Part shown: positions 11,701 through 21,349 of the stretch, piece after piece
Layout of the letters: every line of letters starts with the position of its first letter
Position numbering within the stretch: position 1 is the first letter of the stretch
Assembly (NCBI GenBank): GCA_012862575.1
Contig: BLSF01000019.1
Span: 186,001-250,000 of the forward strand
DNA length: 64,000 bases
Direction: 5' to 3'
Source: Parietichytrium sp. I65-24A
Taxonomy: Eukaryota > Sar > Bigyra > Thraustochytrida > Thraustochytriidae
Notes under the pieces: model-generated
The model's input: the letters and a program-made list of their open reading frames with translations, nothing else
Databases searched by the model: none
What the model was told of the DNA's origin: nothing
Position numbers and translations under genes: made by a program

Positions 11701-14700
11701 TCGTCACTGCGAGAGCTGAGAATTCCACTGAAAAGCCTTGGAAATATAGGGTCAGATTCTCAGTTCGCGCTCCGCATTTTGGCATTCATGAACGTTGAGC
11801 TGTCCGTTAATACCTTCTTGGAGCTCGCCGAGTATATCATTGAGACAGGCTCGACAAAGCTTGATCGCACGCTTCTAGCGTTATCCTCAGAACTGGTTGC
11901 GCATTCGGGAGCACAGGTCGGTATTGAGCTTGCAGGTCTTTTCTCGGACCAGATTCAAGTTCTGAAAAACCTTATCGCTTCTCCGAATCGCGAAAGAATT
12001 GAATCGATCACTGCGTTTGCAGCCTTCGAAGATCAAATAGCTATTGCTGCTCTGCAAGTTCTGGCGAAGGCTTGGGGAGAGAAAGGTGACAAGGCGCGCA
12101 AACAACATTCTTTCGCTCTATTCGCGCCCCTTCTTCAGATGATCGCTTCTCAACGTCGAATGGAGCTGTCACCTTCCATTCGCCAGTTTGTGTCTTCTCG
12201 AATAGACACGTTCGCAGACATTGTTGCACATATTCGTACTCAGTTGCTAGGACGTTGGGTTGCTGGCTGGGGACAAGACGACATCAGCATGATGAAGTTC
12301 TGTTTTCAAGTGCATGCTTCTGCCCCGGCGTTGATGGAGATCCTCAAGCTTGCTCTTCTCAATCCTCCTCAGAATCCTACTCAGCTGGCTTGTATTCAGG
12401 ACTGTCTTTTCTGGCAAGCCACCTCCAGCGAGAGCGAGGGCGAACTGGAACCCATCTTGAGACGCTTCGTCGAGGTCGCCCTGCCAGAGTCCATGGCTGT
12501 GGAATGGAATATCGTCGCGCTCCTACGCCACCCGAAGATGTCCCCTCTTCTGCCAGTTTTCATAGAAGCTTTCACAGATCGCCTTGAGGCGATCCAGTCT
12601 ATGTGGACTCCAAATTTGACGAATTGCGTCTCCGACGTGGCACTCAATTGCGATCTGTTTCCTTCAAAAGCTGTGAAAAGGTTTTGCTCGGTTGTTTTTC
12701 GCCCTCAAGTGCTCGAAACCAACTTGGAGAGCCTCATTTCAAATGATGAATACACACTGACAAGATTCGTTCAAGGCTGGGTTGCATTGGCTGATGCCTG
12801 GCCAAAACTCGTCTGCGACCCTGCCTGCTACCAGCTCGTGCTTGCAATGTATGACGGGAGTTTAGGTGAAAAGGACTGCGCCGTGCGCCGAATTATTCAG
12901 ATCTACGAAGACTCTGCTAAGGTGTCGATGAGCATGTCTGGGTTTCGAATTGGAAAGCTTGCAAAGGAAGATTGCAACTTGGATGCACCAGGAAGGGAAG
13001 GCTCCCTGAAGGAGGACATTTCTGCGGTCATAGGGTCTTTTGACTGGCTCTACAACGTGCAGTTCAAATCTTCGCTTGGAGCGAATTTCCCGTTGCTACG
13101 TAGCATGAGACCGCTCTCTACCAAGCCAGCATGCGAGTCTGCTTCCCGTGACATTTTTGTATTCGGTCGCAACACAGACTCTTTGCCTGCTGGTGCCGGC
13201 TCAAAATCAATGGCAAACAATGCCGATGAAGCTATTGGACGCAACGCCCAGGGTGGGGAGCAGAGCGACGATGATGCTGACGACGACAATGACATGGTCG
13301 ACGCTGTGGATGATAGGGTTGAAGACAATCAACGTGGTGGTATCGCCCTCGTGTTCAATTCTCGCGAGGCTGCACTTGAAGCCATTGAAAATACTCCTTT
13401 TTCGAGTGCCTCTCTTGATCCCAGCTTCTTCTTAAGTGCAATTGAGCAGTTGCTCACATTGCACGCTCTACTCTTGGACTTGCCAAAGGAAGATGTTGAG
13501 GCAGAGAACAACGAAGGCAAAGAACCTGAAAATGATTCGGACGATGAGGTGTCAATGTCTGCCGCGTTTCGCTTTTCTTTTGCGACTCGTCGATTCATTG
13601 ACAATGGTGCGCTAGGCTACTGCCTATGGGGACTGAGCTCTCGCTGCGAGGACGTGCGATTGAGAGCTGCTTCGTGCGTTCAGATATTTGGCCAAATTCT
13701 TTCCAGGGACAAAGCCTTTTCCGAGAGACTTCAATTCCTAGCACTCCTGCAAAGCTTGCGAGGTAGTGTCGTGGCGCCTGGTATGCCGTTACCGCCTCTC
13801 TTCTCCAGCTTCACATCTCACGCTGCCGAGATTCTTCTGCGGCCGGCTTCGCCTTTGTATGCCGAGGTGAATAAATTCATGCTGTCTCGCCCTTGGCTGA
13901 ATATTCACAGAACGCCGATGTTCTTCCATTTCTTTATGTCGCAGTCAACGACTTTCAAGAGCGAGCGAAGCTGGATCATGCGAGTCATTCGGGACGGAAC
14001 CAGAACTGTGCACGATGCTGATATCCTATTTGGTTTCAGCTCGTTCAGCATTATCATGGGATCTGCAGAGTCGCTCGATATCACAGATGCCTACATGCTG
14101 CACGGTGTATTGCAAGTCATCTTGAATTGCGCCAAACTTGGATCGTATGGTGTGAACCGCCTGCTGCGTGAGGGAGCCATGGTGTGGTTGTCAAACATTC
14201 TTCATAGGTTTGAGACCTCGCAAGCTCAATTTGAGTCTGTTGAAGCCGCTCTCCAGATCTTTGAATGCTTGACTTGCAAGCCCGGTGCGAAAACGGATCG
14301 CAGCAAGGAAATCACTCTCGCAGAGCAATTCGAGGCCGCTGTCGAGCAGTCAATGGTGCTAGTCCCGGTTATTTCGCAGATGGAGTCAGTACTAACCAAG
14401 TGCTCGCACTTCAAGCTGTCGGAGCAGCGCGACCTCTTTTCCGTGCTGCTAAACGGTCTTCACAACGCTTGCAAGCACTCCAAGCTGCACTTGCCGCCTC
14501 AAACTGTCCTCGCGCTCATCCAGATGTTTGACAAATTCAGGGAACTTGGCACACAAGAGATGTCCGAGAAGCTCCTGGACATTATTGTATCTATTCAGTT
14601 GATCTCGAGCATGCAAGTGCCAGTGTGGGCTGAAATCGTCCGAGCTTGCGTAGAAATGTGCCACGACGACAGGAGCACAGAAACTTTTCTCAGCTATCTG

Positions 14701-14985
14701 GATAACCTTGTGGAGACGCCAGCTTTATCTGAGGAAGTTAAAGCTTCCGTTTGCTCGGCGGCGATGGATGCACAACTTGTGAAACTTCGATTTAGAGCTA
14801 GCGCGGAGCAGACTCGAGCTCAGGTGGCTGCAACTCTCGGAAAGTTCCTTGCTCTGACAACAAAAGTTGAGGGTGGTCCGCATGATGTGCGCACCCCGTC
14901 GAAAGAGCCGTCTAAAAAGCGTGTCATGAGCTCCAAAACGGAGGTGAAAAAGAAGTCCAAAAAGAAGCGCAAAAAGTCCCTGTAA
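8737..14985 (+). CDS. URB1: URB1/Npa1 nucleolar pre-ribosomal-associated protein
   Basis: URB1 is a large helical scaffold of early pre-60S particles in the nucleolus, needed for 25S/28S rRNA processing. The 2082-residue protein fits the family (yeast about 1760, human about 2270). The N-terminal Npa1 domain lies at about residues 130-460 and includes a stretch near GLVQSLFKDLAGDPIGMV that matches the family pattern. The C-terminal NopRA1-type domain lies at about residues 1610-1810, recognisable from FIDNGALGYCLWGLSSR, RAASCVQIFGQIL, RPWLNIHRTPMF and RSWIMRVIRDGTRT. An acidic insert (near DDDADDDNDMVDAVDD) precedes it. The C terminus is a run of lysines and arginines that should act as a nuclear or nucleolar signal. 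I chose the ATG at 8737; the frame is open 18 codons 5' only from a TTG. No intron interrupts its 6.2 kb. Confidence 0.93.
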   Translation: MALSVAEQERIAPLVEALNSSSSEQVEHGLQALVRETREEWSAAKGAKDGDVGKEDKEAEAAGMKRPQLVPSYLKASPRCMEIFEWWDKAEAGKLGQKEKGGAQFVAAIMDALGVILQSEVAALVPPNAQSMVARHVLKAKMRSVASFFSSTMDTRLLHKGLNLLVGIVKYGPAVVRELVHKLDIGMSNITRLAGKVSRGKTPEKEQSAGARFGSPRFKCLQLCLAVLENGDVSVKKSISGSHGLVQSLFKDLAGDPIGMVTLFFEALRVHVLADRSMGRKIKISLFHPHSTILHGIVPMYQNQELRPLAHNLLKDIFMSEELSIFPSPSDANDSIGMDSKSTHLAEELSRWRESARSARLVLLNSLQPLDDMLQREMVFELLRYDASSAPRFLASSVGRLNLEPRESFRWVKSVHYLLQLLKLPVGESQGASVRNTIATLTNQKAVAIATAEWEQLADDYIACFLPTVKALPKSLLSRGLQSDSSLVTTLCLDVTMAILAKGRQVISLAVKSTTSAFIQERLQQSLQSKLMQHVPNVTLLLPFLAAVSPELSSQTNKSQDGTALASSKPLSELEWIALRSSRALLLYCNAIPLALRTGVDLAKLIGQASIETSSQTRLLTDFTLMQCLPCVPVLPTRWSSESALESLFRIRAVAFAHLNAESLAEIDASALYVLTLIISADHSELVSAMVKSLVKTCTSLSAAKFASTVILAAIGKPEQLLAQVVRAAQSDMASFQDIVADLVVETVTDVLDPRSLLGDEGIVSLLGEFEGGRRVLSYCNVLLGYDSHAKLSSLAFLMPKNPYVDVQGLLRHMVSAGIKDSSRTRLFGVKFIQPVEQVVALTTDVFRRMPVQEAKTTIRTLARLLGAFLSENDSLDELCLADVHFALDLLQIAVSVSPSDVAEIFSHPHFLEVTSLHNDVLTRIALLLDNAERNAPKASLNAERFADLLITEGGRLFKVTSRTGSQEARLNVVCHALLHMRYFLTKHSSLRELRIPLKSLGNIGSDSQFALRILAFMNVELSVNTFLELAEYIIETGSTKLDRTLLALSSELVAHSGAQVGIELAGLFSDQIQVLKNLIASPNRERIESITAFAAFEDQIAIAALQVLAKAWGEKGDKARKQHSFALFAPLLQMIASQRRMELSPSIRQFVSSRIDTFADIVAHIRTQLLGRWVAGWGQDDISMMKFCFQVHASAPALMEILKLALLNPPQNPTQLACIQDCLFWQATSSESEGELEPILRRFVEVALPESMAVEWNIVALLRHPKMSPLLPVFIEAFTDRLEAIQSMWTPNLTNCVSDVALNCDLFPSKAVKRFCSVVFRPQVLETNLESLISNDEYTLTRFVQGWVALADAWPKLVCDPACYQLVLAMYDGSLGEKDCAVRRIIQIYEDSAKVSMSMSGFRIGKLAKEDCNLDAPGREGSLKEDISAVIGSFDWLYNVQFKSSLGANFPLLRSMRPLSTKPACESASRDIFVFGRNTDSLPAGAGSKSMANNADEAIGRNAQGGEQSDDDADDDNDMVDAVDDRVEDNQRGGIALVFNSREAALEAIENTPFSSASLDPSFFLSAIEQLLTLHALLLDLPKEDVEAENNEGKEPENDSDDEVSMSAAFRFSFATRRFIDNGALGYCLWGLSSRCEDVRLRAASCVQIFGQILSRDKAFSERLQFLALLQSLRGSVVAPGMPLPPLFSSFTSHAAEILLRPASPLYAEVNKFMLSRPWLNIHRTPMFFHFFMSQSTTFKSERSWIMRVIRDGTRTVHDADILFGFSSFSIIMGSAESLDITDAYMLHGVLQVILNCAKLGSYGVNRLLREGAMVWLSNILHRFETSQAQFESVEAALQIFECLTCKPGAKTDRSKEITLAEQFEAAVEQSMVLVPVISQMESVLTKCSHFKLSEQRDLFSVLLNGLHNACKHSKLHLPPQTVLALIQMFDKFRELGTQEMSEKLLDIIVSIQLISSMQVPVWAEIVRACVEMCHDDRSTETFLSYLDNLVETPALSEEVKASVCSAAMDAQLVKLRFRASAEQTRAQVAATLGKFLALTTKVEGGPHDVRTPSKEPSKKRVMSSKTEVKKKSKKKRKKSL

Positions 14986-15392
14986 TTCAAACCTCAATTG
15001 TCAGTTCTCATTCTCCCGTTCTTCCTCACTCTTTCTCGGCGACGAAAGGATAAGGGCCGTATCCATCGATTCGCGGGTGGCATTTATCACTCTCTTTCTT
15101 CGATTTGCTTTGCTCACACACCGTCCGACTGATCATGGCCAAACAATATGCAGCAAAGAGTTACCTGCATAATGCTGGTTTTGCAATGGGGTGCCTCACG
15201 CCACCTTCGTTGTGAGGGGCAGCAGACCTACGTGGTGCACCAGATACCGGAATATTTGCGAAACGCTTTTGCTTCGGTGTATTATCGTGCAATAAGAATA
15301 TATACGAAATATGATAAGACCAAATTATATAGAAATCTATGGTGATCTGATTGACAGTGAATTGGGTGACACATGCAACGTGACCTCACATG
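14986..15392. other. Convergent intergenic region
   Basis: This is the 3' flank of URB1 (plus) and of the gap-truncated gene (minus). There is an AT-rich patch near 15290-15350. I see no gene or repeat. Confidence 0.5.
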
Positions 15393-16064
15393 TCAAGTCA
15401 CGTCTGGTCGATATCTCTTGCACTGCTCCTCACCAGCTGGTCTACACCGCTGCTCCGGGCTTCGCTCAGCTAAGCGCTTTGAGCGCCTTGGCGATGAGCT
15501 CTCTGCGACATTCTTTGAACCAATGGAAGCCGACGGGCTGGTGGGTTCTTCAAAGTCGTAGTTCAAGTATGAGAGCCATTCTTGTGAAGCTTTTGCTTCT
15601 GCATCTTTCAATGCTTCCATCCTTGTAGTGAAACAAAGAAGATCGCTATCGTTGAAGCCAAGCCGTGGCGTGCCCATTTGTACAGCGCTGAGAAGTTCAT
15701 TGTCCCAGCGATAAAATTTTTTGAGCCATTCAGGCTGAAACTTAGGATAGATCTTGATGAGAGTGTGAGCAATGGACCCGTTCCGCCGATGCCCAATGTG
15801 CCAATATACTGATGCCTCGTCCATCGGAAGGAAACTGTATGCGAAAATATCTTCGGAGCTAATGGTGACTTGCTCTTGCGCCAGAGAAGCGCTTGAAACA
15901 ATCACTTGCAACAAAAACCCTGACGGACTGCCATCTCTTCTCTTGGGCCTGATTCGAATGGTGGGGAGCACAAACTCTGTGCCCAGGAGCTCATCAAGAT
16001 ACGAGGCTTCAAAGCAAATCTGAGTGTCCCCCGTTTCACTAAATTGGAGAACTGCGCTGGCAAG
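15393..16064 (-). CDS. Unknown protein, 5' end lost in assembly gap
   Basis: On the minus strand the frame ending at 15393 stays open through the GTG at 15971 and into the run of Ns at 16065, so the true start is in or beyond the gap. About 223 residues are visible. I recognise no domain. The visible part opens with a segment near LQFSETGDTQICFEASYLD, continues with a folded-looking stretch rich in aromatic residues (SVYWHIGHRRNG, PEWLKKFYRWDNELL), and ends in a basic, Ser/Arg/Lys-rich tail (SSPRRSKRLAE) that could be a nuclear signal. Its composition looks coding. It converges with URB1. Confidence 0.55.
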   Translation of the reverse strand, partial: LASAVLQFSETGDTQICFEASYLDELLGTEFVLPTIRIRPKRRDGSPSGFLLQVIVSSASLAQEQVTISSEDIFAYSFLPMDEASVYWHIGHRRNGSIAHTLIKIYPKFQPEWLKKFYRWDNELLSAVQMGTPRLGFNDSDLLCFTTRMEALKDAEAKASQEWLSYLNYDFEEPTSPSASIGSKNVAESSSPRRSKRLAERSPEQRCRPAGEEQCKRYRPDVT

Positions 16065-16911
16065 NNNNNNNNNNNNNNNNNNNNNNNNNNNNNNNNNNNN
16101 NNNNNNNNNNNNNNNNNNNNNNNNNNNNNNNNNNNNNNNNNNNNNNNNNNNNNNNNNNNNNNNNNNNNNNNNNNNNNNNNNNNNNNNNNNNNNNNNNNNN
16201 NNNNNNNNNNNNNNNNNNNNNNNNNNNNNNNNNNNNNNNNNNNNNNNNNNNNNNNNNNNNNNNNNNNNNNNNNNNNNNNNNNNNNNNNNNNNNNNNNNNN
16301 NNNNNNNNNNNNNNNNNNNNNNNNNNNNNNNNNNNNNNNNNNNNNNNNNNNNNNNNNNNNNNNNNNNNNNNNNNNNNNNNNNNNNNNNNNNNNNNNNNNN
16401 NNNNNNNNNNNNNNNNNNNNNNNNNNNNNNNNNNNNNNNNNNNNNNNNNNNNNNNNNNNNNNNNNNNNNNNNNNNNNNNNNNNNNNNNNNNNNNNNNNNN
16501 NNNNNNNNNNNNNNNNNNNNNNNNNNNNNNNNNNNNNNNNNNNNNNNNNNNNNNNNNNNNNNNNNNNNNNNNNNNNNNNNNNNNNNNNNNNNNNNNNNNN
16601 NNNNNNNNNNNNNNNNNNNNNNNNNNNNNNNNNNNNNNNNNNNNNNNNNNNNNNNNNNNNNNNNNNNNNNNNNNNNNNNNNNNNNNNNNNNNNNNNNNNN
16701 NNNNNNNNNNNNNNNNNNNNNNNNNNNNNNNNNNNNNNNNNNNNNNNNNNNNNNNNNNNNNNNNNNNNNNNNNNNNNNNNNNNNNNNNNNNNNNNNNNNN
16801 NNNNNNNNNNNNNNNNNNNNNNNNNNNNNNNNNNNNNNNNNNNNNNNNNNNNNNNNNNNNNNNNNNNNNNNNNNNNNNNNNNNNNNNNNNNNNNNNNNNN
16901 NNNNNNNNNNN
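16065..16911. other. Assembly gap (847 N)
   Basis: A run of Ns. Open frames reported through it are meaningless. The exact tandem repeat on its right edge suggests that the gap reflects an unresolved repeat array. Confidence 0.99.
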
Positions 16912-17163
16912 TGTCCAAAAACGACCTTGCGGTGGTACCGGTACAGTAACCAAGTCTGCAGCTCGCTCGACGCGAGCTATAGGCTAGCTCTAGAGGAGAG
17001 AAAAAGAGATGCCAGACTTTACTGTCAAGATTTGACTTGTCCAAAAACGACCTTGCGGTGGTACCGGTACAGTAACCAAGTCTGCAGCTCGCTCGACGCG
17101 AGCTATAGGCTAGCTCTAGAGGAGAGAAAAAGAGATGCCAGACTTTACTGTCAAGATTTGACT
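16912..17163 (+). repeat. Exact 126-bp tandem repeat, two copies at the gap edge
   Basis: Two copies (16912-17037 and 17038-17163) look identical base for base. Each holds GGTACCGGTAC and the near-palindromic CTATAGGCTAGCTCTAGAGG. The first copy starts at the first base after the gap, so more copies probably lie in the gap, or the second copy is an assembly artefact of gap closing. Confidence 0.9.
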
Positions 17164-18381
17164 TTGCACACGATCTTTGACGGCCCAGCTCGCGGCGAGT
17201 GCGAGCCACCGCCTGTGAGGCTTGTGAAACGCCCTGCCAAAGCAGAGTAAGTTCTCGCGGTCAGTACAGACACAGCCAGTAGCACCTCTCTCCTCTCTCC
17301 TCTCTCCTTTCTCTGTACGTGTGTGTGTGTCTGTGTCTCGCGTGCGCAGGCGAAGCAGTGAATCTTGTAAATGTTAAATTGACAGCGGGTGTGGTGAATG
17401 TTGTGTGTGAAGCCATTTCATGACGTCTGCGACACTCTAGGTGGTGTACCACCAAAGATACAAAAGATCCTCTTGGTGGGTGCCAGTGGATGGATGAGTC
17501 AGTGAGTTTGATAGCCAACTTAACTATTGGTACTTACTCGATGTCAGCACCGGTGAGTGATTTGGTTGATTTGGTCCTGAAAACCCGGGAGGCTCGACCT
17601 TGCAACCTCACGTTCAAATTAGACCCATTTCAAAGTTTGCAATCATTTGCAACAGGCTCCTAGGCTCTACAATCTCTGGAAAGTCGGATCATCATATGAT
17701 CAAGCAAGCTCTGGCGTCTGACATTGGTGGATTCGAAGTTCTGTTTGACGTTCTCTAGCTTGGCTGACTCGTCGCGGTCTCGTCCATGTCGAATTGGCTG
17801 ACAGCAGCACCGCAACGCATCGACATTTGCCGCTGAGAGAGCCTCCGTGTCTGCAAGTCCTGGCCAGCAAACCCCGAACATACCCACGCCGAACAAAGCG
17901 CGAACATCTGGGAGCTCGCGGCCATCGTGACGCAAGAACAGCACCCAGTACCCAGTGCTTGAGAACCAGCACTGACTGTGAGCACTGACTCTTGCATTGC
18001 GCGGCTCGCACGTATCGCTTCGCCTTCCAGTACCGGTACTCGAGTACGTAGTACATCCATCCATCGTTCACATTCCCGCCACTCAGACGCTCAGCTGCAC
18101 AGTAAGCTAAGGTCAGTCACTCAGTCACTCACCACGAACGCTACTTAAGTGAGAAGTGGGAAGTGGTAGGCGAGGTAGGCGACCTGGAGAGAGGGAGGGC
18201 TTCGACGCATTTCGACGCACAGTGGTACTGTGAGTACAGTCGTATCTTTGTTTTGTCACAGTTGCCATCTGTTGGCAAGTCTTTGGCAGCTTAGCTCTCG
18301 ACGATTGCAGGGCGTTGCAGTGCGCGCCCGGAGGAGCTTGCATAGGATCGCAAAGGAAGCCGTTCGCAGCGGAGACCGAAG
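17164..18381. other. Intergenic region, 5' side of the mitochondrial carrier
   Basis: No gene is seen. The stretch holds a GT-rich simple run near 17318-17338, a GTAC-rich cluster at 18029-18054 (AGTACCGGTACTCGAGTACG) and TCAGTCAC repeats near 18112-18133. Short frames here lack any recognisable domain. Confidence 0.55.
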
Positions 18382-19284
18382 ATGGAGGCCAAGATGAGCG
18401 GCAGAGACGGCGCAGTGGCGTACTCTGGTGCAACGAGCGGAGGCGCAGTCAACTTGGCGATTGGGGGCATGATCCAGTGCGCTGAGGCGGCGACGCTCGG
18501 CATGCCGTTCGAGGTCTGGAAGACGCGCATGGGCAGATACAGAAACGAATCCACGATTGAGTCGCTTAAGAACGTGTACAAGAACGGCGGGGTGGGCGCT
18601 TTCTGGAAAGGCACAGGCCCCAAGATGGTGGAGTCTGCCACAAAAGGTGCAGTGCTCATGTACTCCAAGGAGAGCGCCAACTCGGCACTTCTTACCATGG
18701 GAACTGGCCCGACCGCTGCGGGGCTGCTGGCCGGCGCATTTGGAGGCTGCTGTCAGACCGTGGTCATCTCGCCGATGACTTACCTGGTGACCGGGGCAGT
18801 CACCGGAGACCAGTCTATCACCACGATGGATCGCGTTAAACAAACCTATGCGAGGAGTGGTATAAAGGGGTTCTACCCTGGCGGAACTGCAATCGCTTTT
18901 CGCCAAGCGACAAACTGGGCAAGCAGGCAAGGATTCACCGAGGCAGTGCGCGTGCGCTTCAAGATGTTCTTTCATGGGCGGGAGGACGCAAAGCTCACCA
19001 AGGCCCAGGAAGTCGGTGCAGGAGTTGTGGGCGGCACCCTTGCATGCTGGAACCACCCTTTTGAAGTCGCGCGCATTGAGATGCAGGCAAGAGCTGATCA
19101 GGGACAGAAGAGCTTGTCGATGGTTGGTGTATTTCGTGAGGTCGTTAAAGAGTATGGTGTGGGCGGCTTGTTCAAGGGAATCGTGCCACGGATTGGGCTC
19201 GGAGTTTGGCAAACTCTCTTTATGGTGACTGGCGCAAAGCTGCTCAAAGACCAACTAGAAGAATCCGGAATATTGAAAAAGTAG
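18382..19284 (+). CDS. Mitochondrial carrier, Yhm2-like citrate/oxoglutarate type
   Basis: This 300-residue protein has the three-repeat build of the SLC25 family of the inner mitochondrial membrane. The signature P-x-[DE]-x-x-[KR] is clear in repeat 1 (PFEVWKTRMGRY) and repeat 3 (HPFEVARIEMQA). Repeat 2 is degenerate (SPMTYLVTGAVTG, no acidic or basic pair). The end (GLFKGIVPRIGLGVWQTLF) closely resembles the end of yeast Yhm2, which exchanges citrate and oxoglutarate and supplies cytosolic NADPH. The substrate is inferred from that resemblance. The ATG at 18382 gives a normal carrier length; a second ATG four codons later is also possible. The 5' coding part is GC-rich compared with the 3' part. 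Confidence 0.82.
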   Translation: MEAKMSGRDGAVAYSGATSGGAVNLAIGGMIQCAEAATLGMPFEVWKTRMGRYRNESTIESLKNVYKNGGVGAFWKGTGPKMVESATKGAVLMYSKESANSALLTMGTGPTAAGLLAGAFGGCCQTVVISPMTYLVTGAVTGDQSITTMDRVKQTYARSGIKGFYPGGTAIAFRQATNWASRQGFTEAVRVRFKMFFHGREDAKLTKAQEVGAGVVGGTLACWNHPFEVARIEMQARADQGQKSLSMVGVFREVVKEYGVGGLFKGIVPRIGLGVWQTLFMVTGAKLLKDQLEESGILKK

Positions 19285-19630
19285 ATGTTTTTTGTTTACC
19301 TCTTGTCCAGCGAGCTCGGGCAATCTTAGATTTCTAGTCTGGAAGAGCGCGCCCGGCCCCTTTCTCAAATTTCCTTTCTCAGCGTGCAATTTACCAAAGA
19401 ATTGGACGCAACATCTCAAAGTCGTAGCTGTTTGTTGTCGTGTCGTGAGGCAGCTAAGCTCTCTGGACGCGAGGACGCGTGCTAAAACGAAATAATTGAA
19501 GAAAAAGGGGGTGTCAATCTTAATTGAATATCATCAGCGATGTTAAAAAGAGAGTTGGAAAGCAAAAACAAACACCGCGTAGCCTACATCTTACGTGATC
19601 CAAGAGCAGTTTTGTACTGAACGAACTGAT
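19285..19630. other. Convergent intergenic region
   Basis: This is the 3' flank of the carrier (plus) and of the Csm1-like gene (minus). I see no gene, RNA or repeat. Confidence 0.6.
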
Positions 19631-21349
19631 TCAGATCTTTGTATTCACAGTGTAGGCGCCAGCCGAAGAGGTGCCTAGAGCTTGCTTGCTTGTGGCGACG
19701 GGTTCAGGATGATTCTCTTTCCCGGTATCCCCGCTATTGAAAAATCCTTGTAAGAGGTGACCGTGGAAGATTGGCAAGTCTTGAACGCGCATGATCACAC
19801 TCTTTTCGCGAAAATTGCTTGGAATAAACTCTGGATTGCCCGTTGCTGTGAAAACGATCTCCCCCTCCTCGTCACCGCTCTCCAAGGTATACTCGACGAC
19901 CCTCTTCCGAACGTCATCGCGGAGAGTGCAAGTGACAACATCACCTTCCACGCTGAGATTAATTCCAGTCATGGATGAAATGAGTTGCAACTTGTGCTGT
20001 AAGGCAGCGAAAGCCTCTTTTTCAGGAGGTGGCAGTTCGTTACCAGTAGATGACTTCTCGTCGCTGCTTGCCTCCTGGGCAGGAGCATCATCTTTGGCGT
20101 CCAACTTTTCGCCTAGCATCTTTGCGATTTGAGAAGAGAGCTGGGCCTTCTCTTCACGCAATTTGGCGACCTCGTCTTTGAGGTCACGCTGAGCCTCGTC
20201 TCTCATCTCAAGCTGCTGAGAGTAGTGACCAACCTGTTCCTTGAGGATCTTGATCTGCTCTGTCTGGGCTTCAGTTCTTAGATGGTAAATCTTTTGACTG
20301 CTTTCCAGGAGAAACTCGGCCTCAGACTTTCTCAGACGAGTAAATTCGTCAAACATTTTCTCCACTCGAGAGGACTGTCTCTGTGGCCTCTCGGCTTCTA
20401 TGGACTGGTCGTCAACGACTTCTCTGAGCAATCGTAGTTCCTCTATGTGATCAAATACCAGCTTTTCTTGGAGCTGAACCTGTTCTAGCTCCACTTGGTC
20501 GGCCAACGCACGTGGGTCTGTAATTTCCGCCTCCTGCAAAACCTCCGGTTCCTTCTCCTCTTCTAGAGTATCAGAGCTAGGATCGTTGGCACTTGCGGCA
20601 GGCTCCGCTTCGCCCTTTTCCTTAGTGGACTCCTCTGCTCCATTTGAAGGTTGTGAACCCTCGCCATCGGCAGCTTTCTCTTCCATTTCTTGATCATCCT
20701 CGCCTAGCTTGCTTTCTGTTCGAAGATTTTCCTCGCTTTCTGCGCCCTGCTCTTGGTCTCGCTCTTGCATGTCTTCGTCGACTTTTGCGTCGTCATTTTC
20801 TTTGGGCGAGTCGTGTGCTTCCTCAGCTCCGACATCATTAGCTTCAGGTTTGTCCTGCAGTGCCGCTTCAGTGTCTGTCATTTTCACATCGTCCGGACTG
20901 GCCACGTCGTTGCCAACTTCTTCCGACTTTGCTCCATCCTTGCCTTCATCCAATCTGATCTGATCGTCTTCATGATCCGATTTGACCTCTTCATTGTCAT
21001 CCTCCGATTTGGTTACATCTTTCTCGGCGGCTTTGTTACCGCCTTTCTTTGCGTCGCGCTTCGATTTGGCTGCGGGCATGCGAACCTCCTTTCCTTTCCC
21101 CTTGGCAGCTCGAGCAACTGGCCCTGACTCCTTGGTCTGCTCCTCGGAAGACGCCGCGTCTTTGAGTCGCTTGGACTGCCGCGGAGCATCGGCAACATCC
21201 GCGCCCTTCCTCTTGCCAGCGTTCGCCTGAGCTACGCTTTCCCCAGCCGTCTCCGTCTCCGTCTGCTTGTTGTTCTTGCGACGGTTCAATTTGACCTCCG
21301 TCTCCGGCTCCTTCTTCTTGGCCTTCTGCCGCCGCTTCGTTTGCGCCAT
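19631..21349 (-). CDS. Csm1/Pcs1-like chromosome segregation protein
   Basis: In fungi, Csm1/Pcs1 is the globular-headed coiled-coil subunit of monopolin, which clamps kinetochores or links rDNA. The 572-residue protein starts with a basic, Lys/Arg-rich tail, continues with a long acidic low-complexity part (to about residue 290), then a coiled coil (about 290-435, with heptads such as LKDEVAKLREEKAQL), and ends in a globular domain at about 450-550. That domain (LQHKLQLISSMTGINLSV, then VVTCTLRD, VVEYTLESGDEEGEIVF, LPIFHGHLLQGFF) follows the order of the Csm1 C-terminal RWD-like domain: a helix with TG, beta strands, then a helix. The match is by eye and partial. Another RWD-type kinetochore protein (Spc24 or Spc25) is the main alternative, but the long disordered N terminus is unlike those small proteins. 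Confidence 0.58.
   Translation of the reverse strand: MAQTKRRQKAKKKEPETEVKLNRRKNNKQTETETAGESVAQANAGKRKGADVADAPRQSKRLKDAASSEEQTKESGPVARAAKGKGKEVRMPAAKSKRDAKKGGNKAAEKDVTKSEDDNEEVKSDHEDDQIRLDEGKDGAKSEEVGNDVASPDDVKMTDTEAALQDKPEANDVGAEEAHDSPKENDDAKVDEDMQERDQEQGAESEENLRTESKLGEDDQEMEEKAADGEGSQPSNGAEESTKEKGEAEPAASANDPSSDTLEEEKEPEVLQEAEITDPRALADQVELEQVQLQEKLVFDHIEELRLLREVVDDQSIEAERPQRQSSRVEKMFDEFTRLRKSEAEFLLESSQKIYHLRTEAQTEQIKILKEQVGHYSQQLEMRDEAQRDLKDEVAKLREEKAQLSSQIAKMLGEKLDAKDDAPAQEASSDEKSSTGNELPPPEKEAFAALQHKLQLISSMTGINLSVEGDVVTCTLRDDVRKRVVEYTLESGDEEGEIVFTATGNPEFIPSNFREKSVIMRVQDLPIFHGHLLQGFFNSGDTGKENHPEPVATSKQALGTSSAGAYTVNTKI

Noticed and set aside
16024-17250. Long open frames running through the assembly gap on both strands
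   Set aside because: They exist only because Ns carry no stops; the real sequence on each side does not support one gene across the gap.
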